DNA from: Drosophila persimilis
Taxonomy: Eukaryota; Arthropoda; Insecta; Diptera; Drosophilidae
Direction of reading: 5' to 3'
Assembly: GCF_003286085.1 (NCBI RefSeq)
Contig: NW_020825298.1
Coordinates: 7,254,001 to 7,318,000 of the forward strand
Length of the DNA: 64,000 nt
Shown here piece after piece: positions 1 through 16,000 of the stretch. The number at the start of each line of letters is the position of its first letter. The first letter of the stretch is position 1. Position numbers and translations under genes: made by a program. The notes below the pieces were generated by a model. That model was not told where the DNA came from. It was given only the letters and a program-made list of their open reading frames with translations, and searched no databases.

Positions 1-1037
1 CTCCCACATGGCCCCACCTCAGTCTAGGCCAACTGCTGGCTAAATTGCCTTTTCTTATGACTGATTACATTATACATTTGTTTAATATAAATGTAATATA
101 AATAGTGTCACTGCCCACACATTATTTGAATGAATAATCCCGTAATACGAGTGTGCAACAAAGTTTAAATAAATTTTGAAATGACTTCAAAACAAACAGC
201 TTACTTATTACCACAACTCTCAGTGATTCAGGCAATAATTTTATCTGTCAATTACGCAATATGTATTTGCCTCTCATCGCACATGGCTGGGAGTTGTTTT
301 GTGATTTTTACACATTTGCATAATATGGCAGTTGCATTATATTTTTTGCCCTGTGGCCACATACTATAATTTGTTTGCATTATTAATTTAGACGCAGCTG
401 AAAAACTGAATCAAACAAAAACTACTCACAAATCCAATGAACAAATATTCATATTACACGATAAACGCAATAAAAAACCATAGAAAAAATCCATCTAATT
501 GTACAATTAAACATTTTGTCGTGTTAATAAAATATTTACGATTGCGGTCTGAAGAGATTATTGGCCTGGCAAATTACAGAAACTTAATTAAAGGCCTAAA
601 CGGAACTGCGACAAAAAAGTGGGGGGGGTGTGGACTTAAATTAAAAATAAATCTAATAAAGAGTAGAAAATTAAAGCTTTAAATTAAAATACAATAAAAC
701 AAAAGCAAACCAAACCGAGAAGCCTCTCACCAGACCAAGCCGAAATCCATTTTTATTTGCATTATTTATTGTTTTTAGTAGTTTAGAAATAAAAGCAGGC
801 ATTCAATTAAAGATTAAAGATATGTACAAGTTGCTGGATCGTTTAGTTTCAAGGCAAAACTTTATTTAAAAATATAAGAAATATTTATATATATGTAAGT
901 AAATATATTACAAGTTTACATATTGTTTTCTCTTTATAAATTGCTCAATATACAATTGTTGATATTTGCTGTTGGTTAGTAGAGCGTTTGCTAAACGGAT
1001 TTTTGGATTTCCGGGATTAAATGCTTCGAAAATATGA
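1..1037. other. AT-rich 3' flank of the icarapin-like gene
   Basis: No gene is seen here. The stretch is AT-rich with short random open frames. TTTATT on the plus strand near 862 reads AATAAA on the minus strand and is a plausible poly(A) signal about 175 bp past the icarapin-like stop. Confidence 0.5.
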
Positions 1038-4000
1038 TTATACCTGAGGTTCGTCGATATCGCGCACTTCGTTGTCCTTGGGCTGCTTCTCCAGGGGCTC
1101 GCGGCGGCTGTTATCGTCATCGTCCGAATTATCGAACTCGCCCCGCCTGGTGGGCAAGATGGCCGGGGCCGAAGTGGCTGGTGCCGCGGCAGGCTGGAAA
1201 TCTCCCTGGCTGGTGAGGACACCCTCGGCCACCTCCTCGCCGCTGTCCAGGGGACGCACATTCACCACACGGACCTTGAACAGGCTGTTGGTGTCGCCGT
1301 ACACCGTCTCATTTATCTCCACCTTGTGGCCATCAACAACCTGTTTTTTGTGTTTTAAGATATTGTGGAAATATTAAACTTAGATTTTTCGGTATATTTT
1401 CGATAAATTCGTCTAAGAGATATCTAAATTAATCTTTTTAAGCTGTACAAACGCAAACAAATTTCTAAAACATAATCGATTCAAACTTTTTGCAGTATAC
1501 TTTTAGGTGCAAGAACAGCTTAAACAAGTTTTTTGTGGGTATCTTCGATTTTTCAAATCTTTTAACCAATTTAAATCGATATAAGCAGATGCTCTTCCAA
1601 ATGGCTTTAGCCTTAGAAAGCTATCCGATTATTTTATATTCCCCCTTCCAATGCCATTCCCTAAACGACTTTGATTTACTGTTCGTCTTTAAGTATTCCT
1701 TCAAGCCATTTCTTTAGCCGCTGTAGATGTTACATCTTCCCTCAAACACAGTACATACCTTAACCGTTGAGGTTGTATTGCCATTCTTGGGGTTCAGGGG
1801 AGTCAAGGGCCGCAGACCGAAGGAGAAGCCAGATCCAATGCCATCGCCTGAATCATCCGCACCGGCACCAGCACCCGCTCCATCCTCACTCGAATCGGTG
1901 GCAATAACAGGCCAAAGACGAGTGCGCAGACGACGGAAAAGGTCTGATGAAGTTAAAAAGAACAAAAAGATCAAAAAGAAAAAAATGTTAAATAGAAAAT
2001 AGGAAAATTTCGGGTGTCTGTGGTATAATTTCAAGCGGAAAAACAAACTAAAATAAAAGTGCAGCGCAGCGAAGAAGCGAGAGCGACTCTCTGGGAATCG
2101 AAGCAGGTGCCCTTCGTCTAGGTCTGGCTGGCTCTTGGTCTTGGCTGTGTCTAAGTGCTAAGCAGGCATTCCATCGCTGTCGTTCTCGTTGTCGTTGCCG
2201 TTGTCTCATGCTAATGTATTTTTCAGTTTGAAAATCCTTAATCCGTGAACGCACTAAAAAGCGTTTTCTGTGTCGCCAACGCTTTGCAATTTGCAATTGC
2301 CTTGTCTGGCCCTGTCGTAATACCATTCTCACCCACCCTCACCAGTCCCCTCCTCCCAAAACACACCCCAGTTTTTTCTGCCGACATACTGTCGTCACCT
2401 TAGTGTCTTTCTTTTCTCTCTTCAACCTTGTCATAAATACTTGACCGCATTGCTTGGACGACTAGCTCTTGGCCCGGTCGCGGCTTGTCGCCAATTCATT
2501 TGCTGATAATTTGCGTTTAAAGAGGTGTGAAAAGTACTTCAGTTGGCTGTTAAATTGTATGTATCGTTTAGTGATTGATAATGGGGCAGGAAATGGCGAA
2601 ACTTTGCTGAAGTTTGTTGGTTTTTAATACTTTGTCGTAGAGAGAAAACGTAGCTTGCTTGATTTATGTACCTATATAAATTTTATGCTCTAAGGAATAT
2701 TGGATAGCCTCTCTTAAAGCGGAAAGTTCCGAAATGAATCCATAACTTGAAATAGAAATCCATTGACCAATATCTATATCAATATAAATCAATAGCAATC
2801 ACTTTTAATATGGGAATATAGATCCCCACATTGATTTATCTATATCATATCTGAAATATTCGTCAAATATTTTCACTATTTATTTTTCAAACATGTAGCA
2901 GTCCATCTATCCATCCGAGTATGTGTCACTATATTAACCTATCCCTAAATCAATAGACCTCCTCTTCCAAGTCACATGTTTTATATCTATCCATCTTTCA
3001 TCTTTATACCCCAACAGCCTTTCTCTTTCTACTTTAATACACCTCACCCCCCAATATACATAGTACCCCTCCCCATAGAGAACTCCAAGTGGACTCTGCT
3101 CCTCCATCTACAACTCAAATAAATCGCTGACAACAAAGTTCCGAGGCAACCGCAACTCCCCGAACTTTCTATTTGTCTATATGCTGTTTCCTACGCTTCG
3201 TTATCTTGTTGACCCCCCACTCTATCTCCACCTCCCTCCCTAGGAAAAACGAGTCTAAAAAAGAACAAAACATCTTTCATGCATATAAAATGCCATGGGC
3301 TTTGCCAAGTTTTTACACACCCCCAGCCCCGCCCCCCCGGAAACGCACGAGTATTAGGATAAGATTTATGAAGTTTCAGCTTCATCATCGTCATCGTCAT
3401 CTTCTATCGAGGCGTCTTACAATCTTAGCACCGAGCAGATATGAGGCTGGTAGATGGTGGGCAAACTTTTCACTTTTAATGGCCAACAGACTGGCTTGAC
3501 CTACTGTACTCCACTTCCCACCACCACCCCCTCTAGCTATCCATCTATCTATCTATATAAATATAGAAATAAATACAAAAGAATAAATAAACTTTGTCTG
3601 GGGACTGCACAAAATTTGACATAATATTTTGATAAATTGTTTTTCGTTTTGAAGCCAGAGAGGCGAGAGGGGGGGGTGAAGAGTCAGGAAAGTTTAAAAA
3701 GTCCCCAAAGGACAGTTGGCTAATTGGCTTGACCCAAGGGACATCATGCATTTAATCCAATGTCTGAGCCATCAGAGCGTATGCATATCCTTCACCCATT
3801 GTTCAGCTCTCTCGCATCGTCATTAAGCAGGAATAAATGTGATATGATCGAAACAGAAATGCAATTGAGACTTGTAATTATGGATGGAGCACATTTTTTA
3901 AATGATTATTCAATTAAAATACCATTATGCGTATACGTAATATCACTCATACGCCCCCCACGCCCAGGTTACAGCGCACTCACCATCGAAGGAGTCGAAG

Positions 4001-7000
4001 AAGCCCGTGTTGAAGCTCGTCGGATTTGACTGAAGGAAGGGATATCCAGCGCCCGTATCGATGACACCGCCAAAGTTATGGAAATCCGGCTCGCCAGCGG
4101 CGGAGGAGGACTGAGGGCGAGAGGGCACTTTAATCACCTCGGCATCGTCCTGCGGATTGTTGCGCGCTGCAAGAAGGGTCGAGAATTGAAATTAAACGGT
4201 ATTATTCATCATTAAGAAACAAATTGGCTGCGAAAATTTTCATTAAATTAGCCAAATCAGCGGGAAAAGCGCTGACTTTCATGCGCTGCCCTTTCGTTCG
4301 TGCCCCCTACCCCTTTCTGGGCGCCTCATTAGCGCTTATTACGCAATCTTTGCTTAAGCATAATTTTCTTTGACTAGGGATATATGGTAATGCTTTTGCT
4401 CTTTGACCTGACCTTCTGACCAGTTACCCAAGGGAAAACTTAAAGTGGAAATTTCAATTTGATTTCCCAGCCTCGCCCCGGGGGAAAAACTGGGCCAAGG
4501 CTTTTATCAGAGAACCTCTAAATAAGAGACCCTTCCCAATGATTCAAAGGAAGAACGGGGCAGCGCATTCCATTCCCCGCATAGATAAATGCGTTTCCTC
4601 TTCTTCGTCCCACTCTCAATCTCCAGTCTCTGGCATGTTGCACTTCATAAATCTCGCCAGCTGACACTGACAGCGACAACAGGCACACAACAGCATACAG
4701 CACAGCCGTCATACAACAAGTGGCTGGAGAGAGCACGGCACACACTCGTACTCGCACAACAGAAATTACGTAAAGTTGGTATGTATGGCTATAGGAGTAC
4801 CCTGCACTCAGCGTCCATAGCTCTGAGAGCGCTGCTATGAACCACACGGCAATGGAATAGAAGGGAAGATATACAGAGAAGCGGTATAACGATCATTGGA
4901 GTACACCCACTACAATCCCTCAACACCCCTGACTTGGTATACCATGGTTCCATCATACGCTCCAAACACTGCGATAATCGGGCTTCGGAAACCAAACTAA
5001 CGACGTTAAAAACAAGTCAAGCCAGGGTTGACTCTCGCCTCTACTCGACTCTTTCAGATGAAATGTGAAATATGAAGAGCTTTATGTGCTGCGTAAAATT
5101 GCGTACGCAGAAGGCCAACCGTATGTGACCCCCGTATGTGAACCGTCACCGTCATCAACAGAGAGCGAAGGAGTCTCGACCCCAGGTCCCCCCAGCGATC
5201 AAACATAAAGTGGAGCAAAGAAAGAAACAAAACGTAACCCCAAAAATGGGCCAGCGAACGGTGGGGGGGGCACACACTGGCACACGTGAATGTCATTTAC
5301 AAGTGCAAATATTTACATTTCGTGGTGCATATGAAAGTGGGCTACATGCTGGCAAATATGCACCATGGATATATTTATGGAAAGGTAGTACTCGTACACT
5401 CGTACATAAATGCTGAGCAAACATCTGTGCAACTGATCGAATATGCAATTACCTTTAGAGAAATAGAGTTAGCTACAATCTAAACTCCGAATCTAAGATC
5501 CGAATGGATCCATGCCGATAAGCAAGCCATCTACCATTTGACTCATGTTTGAATTTAAGCGGAAGACCATGGAAGACCCCATGCATGGGGACATTCTTTG
5601 TCCATAGCACAAATCAGCACTTTCGGATGAGCGGAATATTGAATATTTGGCTTGTACTCGCATGCGAAACGAAACAAACGCAGCGAATGTAAATTCTCAA
5701 TAACTCACAAAGTACTCCAACAAATATACCCAATCTACCCCGCTTTCAGCTGCTCAACAAATGAAGATCAAAAAGCCAGCGAGATTTTCGTATATGCACA
5801 TCATATTTCATGGTTTCGTGTAGCATACCTTAAGGGGCAACGGTGGCCATGGCAGAACCCTTTTGTAAGTGACAAAAGCAACAAAATATAAAAATTGAAT
5901 CATGTACCGGGATGAAGAAATTTTCAGAAATGAACATGTTGAATTTCCCTTATCCCCTTTTTTCTCTGTTATTTTTTTTTTGTTGGGTTATTAATCATGC
6001 GAAACATGGCCGAGGCGAGACTTCAGAGAGAAACGAACACACAAAATGGGGAAAACATCTAACATGGCATATTCATTAATTTTCCAATAATTAAGCCCAG
6101 ACAGGGGGACCACAACGCGCTCGTCCTCCCCCCCTTCCAGGCTTCGTCCATTGTTCTGTTCCTACGGCTTCTGCTGAATTATGAAATTAATAAAACCAGT
6201 TGGCAGCTCTGGCTCTGGCTGTGGCTAATGGTACGGGGCTAACGGGGAGTGGAAATTTCTGCATAGCACTGCGCTTTTGTTCTAAACACAGCGAACATTT
6301 TGTTGCTAATTATGTAAGGTTAACAAGCAGCGGCTGGCCCCTCCTCCCTCCTCGGCCACTGGGCGTGGCACTCATATAATATTTTTTGGGCTTCCCATTC
6401 GGTTTTTTTTTTCCCCCCAAGCTTTTGTTTCGGGGAGCCTTTTGGCGTGTGAAGGGCAGAGGAGCCAAAATAAAATCCCTGGCAATCGCTTCGCCTGCGT
6501 TTTATGGCGCTAATTGGCGACCAGGCCAAGGGGCGGTGTTTGGTGGGTTCAAGTCTGCGTCAATTAATTAACATAATTGTACAATTTTGCATAATTTAGT
6601 GAGCAGCGCGAATGATTTTATTCCCCAGACAACTTTTGGGTGGGCTTTAAGGAATTTTTTTGGGTTTCTTTGGTTAAGATTTCACAGCCAAAAGTTTAAT
6701 GTAAAATATCACTGAATAGAAATCAAATTTCTGTTTGAATAAAAACTTTAAAATTAGGTAAATAATGTACTTTAAAAGACCAAAGACATGCCTAAAAACT
6801 TATGCTATTGAAGTATTTGGTAATGCAGGCAAAAATTGTTCTATCCTGCATTTACCTGGGCCTTGTCCTCCTCTCACAATTGTATAAAGGATCCCAAAGC
6901 ATTAGCCACAGACACTTTTCGAATGAAATACAACCTACAAAAGGGCAAAACTTCTAGTCTAATAAATATGCGACTATAATTACAAACTGCCAGGCCGCCT

Positions 7001-10000
7001 ATCATCTCTCCATGAAAAATCCCTCTGTGTGAAAAATTGCTTGAAAATTTGAAATGCATTTCGCATCTCTCTCTTTTTTGGGTTTTGCAGCCCCCAAAAT
7101 GGTAATTAAACTGCTGGCCAAAAGTGTCGGTTTGGTTGGGAGCCCGTTTTGGGGATTGAGGGACCGTGGGGGGCCAGGATCGGAAAGGACTGCAGGACTG
7201 GCCATCAAATTTATATTGCGGCTGTCCGGGCAGCATTTTTGAGTGGCCTCAATATGGTTTTTGGCCAAACAAAATTGCAATTCGCTTTTTGGCCATCATC
7301 GATGCATGCGTTTTCAATTACTTTGACGTCCAATGGTCCACTGGCCGATGAAATATGTGTAATACTCGGGCAGTTGTTCGTATTCGAGACAAGTTTACCA
7401 CTTTTTCGCAATTCATTTGCCATTTTCCCAATGGAAAATTGCAAATTCAATTCACCGAACAATTCCGGTTGCTGTGGCCGAACTTTTCTAATTAATAGAA
7501 ACAGTGCAAAATAAAATATGAAAAACCAGCAAAACAATATTCCATAAAAGTTTCCAGATTTCACTGCGGGGCACTGCTCATTAAGGGTTCGTATCTCAAA
7601 AGCCCTTCTTCTCTCTCTCCCGCTCTCTTCCTCTCTCTCTCTCTCTCTCTCTCCCTCTCTATCGAGCTATCTATCAATTATTTCACCATTTTGGTTCTCA
7701 CAAATCAATTAAACTTTCGCTCGCTGCGCATTTTTAGCTCCTCGACTTTGTTGCGCCTTTTTTCCCGTTTTCCGTTGCATGCAATTAATGAATTTTTAAT
7801 AGCCGCACTTTGGTTAATGTAAAAACTTTTCCCCCGCCCCACCAAAAGACCCTTCACTGTCCAGAAGGGCAACCAGGGGCTGTCGTGTACTTAGGCTGCT
7901 GCTTGTTGTAATTATGATTGTAGTTGGGCGGAAAAAGTTAGTTTCCTATGTAAATCTTTTGAGAATCTTCTCTTTTGCCCAGCTTCAGGCAATTATGAAT
8001 TGCAGTAGTAGGAAAGGGGGTGAAATAAAAGGGTGAATAGAAAGGAAGCAAGTAGGACTGCGACTACTTACTCTTAGCTACATTATAAGTCAGGTTTAAT
8101 TTGATAAAAATCATCTGTTCAGGGCAACAGAGCTATTAACATCACAGGTTAACAGCATTTGGCCGCTCTCCGCTAACAGCCTGCTACCGCTCTCTGTTAA
8201 CAGTCTGTGGAAGCTCTCTGTTAAAGCTCTGAGAGCGATCTCACGCTCGCACTCACGATCCACACGGCTCTCGAGCAGCCTTAGCTTATAAGGAAATCTA
8301 TCTCTATCCAACCTCCTACAAACACCTTCTGTTTCCAGTTCCTGCTCAATTTTTGATCTCAGCCAAAGAGTGGCCTGTCAGGCCTAATCTCATCCAAGCT
8401 GCTGCAAATTACCTCCAACCACCTTAATTCATGCCCAGTCCATCCAAAACTACAGCAACAAGAGGAAGACAGACCATCAACGCCTTCGGAGGAGGACAAG
8501 TTCACAGCTCAGGCATTTCAATTACATACAAACATTTATCCCCCTCTGCTAGCACCCATCCTGACTGTGGACTGAGGACTGCCGACTGTGTACAGGAGAT
8601 TCCGGGATTCCACCTCCTGACAAACTCAATTGTATGCAATTTGGGTTAAAATGATTTCAAATCAGTTGAAAAGCAATGAACAGACCAGAGACCCGGAGAC
8701 CCGGAGACCAGGAGACCAGCAGAATACTGCCTCCTGTCGAAGCTGAGGCTGATGGAAGTCACAGGCACCCAAAGGGGACAGGGGTGGCTCTGTGAGAGTG
8801 GAATGGACATGCACCGAGTGCAGACTTGTGTCACGTTCAAGAACTCTAAACAGGGGGAAAATTAGTTTGATGCCACACACACACACGACACTTGAGGGGT
8901 CTGTGTCTGTGGCTGGGGTTGGGGCTGGGTCTGGGGCTGGGTCTGGGGCATGGCAGATGTCAACAGCAGTCGGGCCGAAAGTGAAATCAAAGCCAGCTTT
9001 CAAGTCTCACCGCCCAACCCCCGACAGCAATTGAGTGAAAGTGCAGACTGAAGCTTAGTTTGCTGTCATTCTCCGAGTGAAATGCCATTCAATTGACGTA
9101 TTTCGGAGGCTCGCTCGAATGGGTGTATGTCCCTGTGTCAGAGCTGATATTTTTGCTAGAACGCATACATCACACAGGCACACACAAATCCCAAACCCAA
9201 ACCCAACGGAAAACAAAAAATCAAGTAAGAAAGCGATAGATGGGATATCGACTGTAAAATACCCGTCACAAACTCTTCGTCGTGCAATGTGTGCGTCTTT
9301 TGGCGGAGGGAAGCCACCTTCTCCCTGTTCTATGTTGTCCCTAAATACAGTATACCCTTAGATCCCGTCGGACCACCGGGTATCATCATTTAACAAATGA
9401 TGGACGTGCTGGAGCTTGAACCCCTTCTCAAAGCCCCGGATCGTTTCCATTCGGTTCGGTTCAGGTTTTTTGGAAAAACGAAAACGAAATTAGTTTAACG
9501 TCTGGGTCCCTAGTTCCCGCCCCCACTAGCCCCGCACCCACTTTCTGTGTGTGTGTGTGCGTCTGTGGCGGGGGGAAATCGTAGGCGTCCTGTCTGCTGC
9601 TATCAATTCTAATTACAAATGTCAACAATGATTTTTCGGTCATCCCCTTGATGGGGCAATGGGCGATGTGCGATGACGTTAGATCTGAGGGGGGCGCTCA
9701 GCCATATAGGGGTGTGTGTGTGTGCGACTTTGGTTGGGTTGGGGGGCCGCCTTGATTAATGTGACGCGCTGCAACAGCAGCTGGGTCCACACACACAGAC
9801 ACACACACACACGCTGGGTCCCACGTTGCACGGTTGTCTCGACTTCGAGTGCGGCGGTTGGGTCGCCTATTAGGGGATGTGGTGCGGTTCTAGTTGTCTG
9901 CATGGTTATCTATCCACATCCCCATCCCCGATTGATTGGCAGCCGCGATGAGGGACTGTGATAAGAGCCAGTCAGAAGAATGGCTTGTGACAGATTCGAG

Positions 10001-13000
10001 TTATATTGAGGCCTCAATGGGGTACAGGATACAGGGAGATGTGAGATAACAAATGGGGCTTAGCGGACAATTCAATGCGGAATTAGTAGCGGAAGGATGC
10101 AAAACAAATGGTTGGCAATATTCGGAAACTGTCGGACAGGTTACATACGATTAGGGGTTGATATGAGCGCTATATAAAAGTGGTTTTTATCTAGCATTAT
10201 TTCAGAATTTTCCTCACGTTTTCTGGGGACTTAATCTGCTTTCAATCACCATCCGTCAACATTCTCCATAAGAATAATTATCTAAACAAAACAGCTTCAT
10301 TAGCCAAACAAACAAATAACTACGAATCTTTCACATCCCCTTTCTAACACCCCCCTTTTCTCTTCCAATAAAAACCCGATTTGCATGACAAACAAAATAT
10401 TACGTGCCCTCAAAGAAAAGAAGGCAGTGTCCAAGTAAGAATCGGAATACAGAAGTACGCAAAAATATATACAATAATATGTAATTCAATTAATTTTGGA
10501 TCGCTGGGTTAGTCAACCACTGGTGCCACTGTACGATGTACCCCTTACCCTTACTCCTCCACAAGCCACCTGGTCATCCCCTGAAAATCCCCTGGCCACC
10601 CCCTGGAGTACGAGTATGTCAGGTGCTGCTGCCTTCATTTTTCATTTCTCACTCCACTTCATTTGCATTGCGTCAAAACAAAAACAAAGCTCGAGGGCTT
10701 GACAGCCAAAGTTAAATCGAGAAACAAGAAGCGGCCTCATGGATACCCTATACTCAGAAAGGTAACAAATTTTGTAGGGGCTCTACAATTGGTACATATT
10801 CTAAAAATGTTTCCTATAATAACAGAGATATTAGGAGGGAGCTCTTGGAAGTATCCAAGAAATCTGCAAGATTTCTAGAGGCACATTTCTGAGAGCATTT
10901 ATTTGCCAGTATAGAGATAAGTAGAGTTGTAGGAATCCCTACAGTGTTAAAACTGATCACAAAGATGTTCCAACTATGATAATATCGGGGTATATCGGCG
11001 GAAGTTGACCAAACATATAGTACGATATTTTGAAAACTTTGAATACGGCAGATTTCCCTCAATTTTCGAAAACTGAAGATGCTCTTACAGCCTCGAAAAT
11101 TCTACTCGTTTCTACTGAAGTTTATAGGATCCACTACGGTTCTGTCAGCTTGTTACATAAATCCACTCGACTGAATATACCCTTGTAAGTATTCTATGGG
11201 TACCGGAAACGAAAACTTTGATTGTAACGGTAGGCCTGCCTGCTCTCTCTCTGGGACCCCTCCCCTTTTTGGTGGCGCTGCCAAATGTGACAATCGTGTC
11301 ACGTACTCAATGTTCTGGAAGATTGAACGTTACGTTTGTCGCGTTTAAAATGAGTTTTTTCAACTGAATTTGATTTTGATTGTTTGGTCCCGGACACGAA
11401 TTCCATCATCCCCACACCACACCACATCCCATCCCATCCCATTCCATTCCAGTGTTCCGAAACCACCTTCTGATATCGCCACATGCAGCAAATTGTTCTG
11501 CAAAGCGGAAAAACTGAAATGACCAAAAAGTAAAATTGTTTAATTTTAGGCTTTCTTTGGCCCGAACTCGAGCCGAGGAGTCGCGCCCTCATTAATTCTC
11601 TTCGGTTCGGTTCTGTTGCCGTGTACGTGTAGGAAATTTATTAAGAAGAAAAATGCTCAGATTGGGTTTCTGGGCTTCTTTAATTTCGAATGGAAAGAAC
11701 GTGCTTTAGCTTTCACTTTGGATTTTTCACAAAATTGGAGTCAATGGAGTATGGCATTGAGGGGAAGCTCCTGACTCCACAATTGCACAAAGCACGTCCT
11801 CATAATGAATATGCTTCTTCGGAATGTTTCATCATACTGTATAGGAATATATGTACTACTTTACATATAGGAGCATATATAAATGTATTTACCAGGCACT
11901 TTATATGGCTATCCTATCAGACATAGACCCTCTGACGATAGCATAAATAGCACACTCTGCTCATATTTTGTTCTGTATCCCAGCATCCCATGATCAACCG
12001 ACACAGTACCAAAGACTCTACAATGTTCTGCGCCGCGCCAAAGACTGTGTATATTTATTTTTAGATTCGTGGACCGACTCAGCTGAGCAAATAATTGAAC
12101 AAGTAGGAAGCAGAGCAAACTTTCATCTATCAAGAGATCAGCAATAAGATTGCAGGCCTCTGATGAATCTGAAAACAAAGAGAGTGGCTAACCAGAAGTA
12201 AGACCTTCCACAAAAAACTAACGTCGAATCCATTGACTCAAATCTACTGACATTTTTCAGGAGTCTTAGCGCGAGTAATTTCCGCAAATAAATAGGGAAA
12301 AGCATCAATATGTTATGCCCAATTGTGCAACAAACAAACATTGTTTGGATAATTTCAACATAAAACATTGCCGCAATTGAAATTGTAGATTGTAGCGCAT
12401 GGTGACAATTGCCTGATGCAAATGCAAATTGCAACACCCATGGAGGAGCCACACACGCAGTGAAATTTGAAGTTCGCATATTTTTGGTTTGGGAGTAAAA
12501 CCGCAAATTGCTATTAACGAAAATCTAATCATAACCGGAAATTAATTTGACAGGAATCTCATTAAATTTACAACCCAACCGAGCCACTCCACTCGACACA
12601 GGAGGACATCATGCGGCCACAGCTGCCGACGAGGAGGCAGGATAGAGAGGGAGACAGGGAGGGATGCCAAACCCAATCCGCATCCACCGCATTTCTATTC
12701 AAACCAAAATCCAAACTCCCCAATCCCCCCCCTCCATCCGCAAATCGTTTAAAGCTGCATTGCGTTGACATTGCAACAGCCACCTGAGTATTTGAGTAAT
12801 GTACAGGATTTTCATTATAATATACAATTATTTCAGTTTGCCAGGCCATATGAGTGATGCGTTGATGCTTGGGTGTAGGTTCGTTCATACGATGATTGGA
12901 TATCACAAAAACTAAAAAGGAGATCATCTAAAATCTACTTAATTGAATGATTTTATCCGAATGTATTGTATCCCCTAATGGAATGGAAAATGGAACCCAT

Positions 13001-16000
13001 TTATATCCGATTTCTGAAAAGAATGGCACCCTGCTTTGGAATCAGGCCTGAACTTATCTTATTCTAAAATCCAAATCCCTTTGTTGCGATATCTTATCCG
13101 CCATAAACGCCCTTTTTCCCCATATTTTCTGTTGTTGTTGCAATCTCCTGGTTGTGCTGACTATGAGCAACTGCCTCTGCTGCCTCTGCTGCCGATGCTG
13201 ATGCTGCTACTGCCTCCGACTCCTCCTGTGCCTCCGTCGGTGCCAGTCGGCTGTAATTTATTTCTGATTTTGGGGCTTGCGCCATGCGTGGCTGAGCATT
13301 AGAGGCGCTTGCACATTTTGCCAGCACATAAATTAACATAAAGAGGCGGCAAACTGGGAGGCATGCCTCCAGGGAGGCCTTGCAGCGATTACGTGACATT
13401 GAACCAGAGCCAAAGTGGCTCTGATGCTGCTGCAGCAGTTCTCAATCACGGTGAGAGCGGGCTGAGTCATCCACCTAATTGGATAAACCCTTCGTGACAG
13501 CTGACAATTGCAGGGACAATAGAGAGGGAGACATGTCCAAAGTCTAGACAGATGTCTATACGTATAATAACGATTCCGTATTTCATTGTTGATCGAAAAA
13601 ACAGTAAAGAATAAATTGATTAATTAATTTCTTTGTTGGGAAGATATACCATTATATCATTGGTGAGGAAAGTCCAACACATTATGTATTTGTGCTGAAT
13701 AGTGGGTATCTTATAGTCGAAATTATAGTTGTCTAACTATGGCACACACCTCGACTAATGGCGTTGTTAGGAAAATTGTTTTCCTCTTAAGATTTAACTT
13801 ATGATTGTTTTATCATTATGGAAGCTTAAGTGCCTATAATTTACGAGTATGTACACGAGTATATGCATATGCACATAGTCCCCACGAATGGACACTCAGA
13901 TCTCGGAGACTATCTGGGTTAAATCAGATATCATCTGGGAATTTGGCTGCACCGATCCAAAAAAAAATGATGATTCACTTTACAAAATATGAGAAAAATA
14001 TTCCCCTACTTTATGCAATTTTGGTATACGGTATACGGCTACGGTACTTAAAAACTGTCACAGGTATCCCCACCCTCCATTACAGCTGTTTTTTTTTCCT
14101 CTTCCACTCAGAGTCACGTTACAGCGTTACAGCGTTTGAACTTTTTGTGTAGATTTGTGTAGAATTTCATGGCAAGTGATTAATCATTGAGCTACTAGCA
14201 AAACAGTTGCAACAACAACGAGAGAAACGACAGCCGCAACAACCGAGAAAACAACTACGGCTGTCATGTAAAATGTACAAAACAGTGCGTTTCAAAACCG
14301 TAAAACAGCCGAAAGTTCAAATAAGAGACTGGCATAGTATGGTATACTCCACTCTTACAGTTTTCAAACGCACCTTACTAGCAGATATTTACTTAATTTT
14401 TTTTACATTTTGCTAACCATACAATTGAATTATTCATTCTAATTTAGTTTGTTTTTGTTGTGGCATGCTGATATTTACTTAATTTTCTGGAAATGTATAC
14501 ATTTGTTTTTGTGTAAAACCCTGTCAGGTGACAAGGACAAGGCGGAGACGAGGCGAGACTGCTGCTCGATATAATCAAGCAATTAAAGCTTAAAGTTCAA
14601 AATGCAGAAAACAATTTCATTTAATTTGAATAGGCTGCTCTGCTCGGCTTTGCCTGCTGTTGTTTATTCAATTTGGAATTGTTTAATTTTTGTTGATTTG
14701 TCCCAACGCCTAGCCCCGCCCCGAAGTGACCGCAAGAGAGTCCAAAAATCAAAGGCAACAAAAATGTTCGGCTTAAATCAACTTAATTCGAAGTTCAACA
14801 TTTTATTTAGTCTTACAGGAAGTGTCTGAGTCTATGTTTTGTATTTGAACAACTTGTTCATTTCACTGGCTTTTGGGTCTAAAAACAAACTATAGACAAT
14901 TCTTCTGATATAAATGTTTCATATTTAAACCTTTATTCAATTGCAGCTTTCTTTTTTTTACTGCAAATAATTTCCATAATTCTCTAAGCCCCTATAAATT
15001 ATTTCCACTCTATTGATTTAGGCCCAAACAATATTAAAATTATATTTTAGCTAAACCACCCATGGGAACGGACTTACGCAATGCTAATTAGCTGGCGACT
15101 CATCAAACAATTCGACACAAAACATTTGAATAGGGCTACGAAAAAATTAACTCCAATTTGCATAAATAAATATCTGTCGGAATTAAACAAATTGCCAAGC
15201 AATTCAGCAAATGTCAACCGTATAAAATATATATAATAATTCACCAATAATATAATTATACCTATTTAGGGCTTTATTACAGACGACACCACGCATAGTT
15301 GCACATACTCGAGTGAACAGTAATAAAATGCAGAAAAAAATGTGATTTATGGCCCGCATGCAACTGCAATTTGTACAGAGAACAGAGAACATTCCGTGAA
15401 AAGGCCTTAAAAGCGAATTATGGCCATAATTAACCCAATTCTTTTGGCCATGGTACAGTGACACCACATCGTCCACATACATGGCACTCGTAAAAACAAA
15501 ATTAAGAGAACCACAAGACAAGAAGAAAAGAAAAATGCCCAAGAATTTCAGTGGCCAGAAAGTGGAGGAGCTTGAGTGAAGAATATTGTACGTGGGTTCA
15601 TTCAACTGTGGGTCTGAAATGTGGGATGGGTGAGACCTTCAGATGGCAAAGACATGTCTCGAAAGATCTCAGATTTATAATAGTTTAAGGACCTCAAAGA
15701 TTTCTCTAAAATTTCTGTGATGTATCCATATTTTCCATTCAATCAGGTCTCTTCTTCCGGCATGGCAGATTGCCTTAAAAAATTAATTCAAAGAACTATT
15801 TTTAGAATAAGTAAAAGATGTGTAATTGAGAGATTTATCATCAAGCAAAAACCCATTAAATAAGGCAGCTCTTCAACTACAAACACCTCTAATTGAAAGC
15901 AAATCAGCTCAAGCTTGTATCTGGAACAAACCTTTCTGAATATCGGGACTTATTGCATGAAAATTTCATATTTCATGCAAATGATTTTGACTGCAGCACC

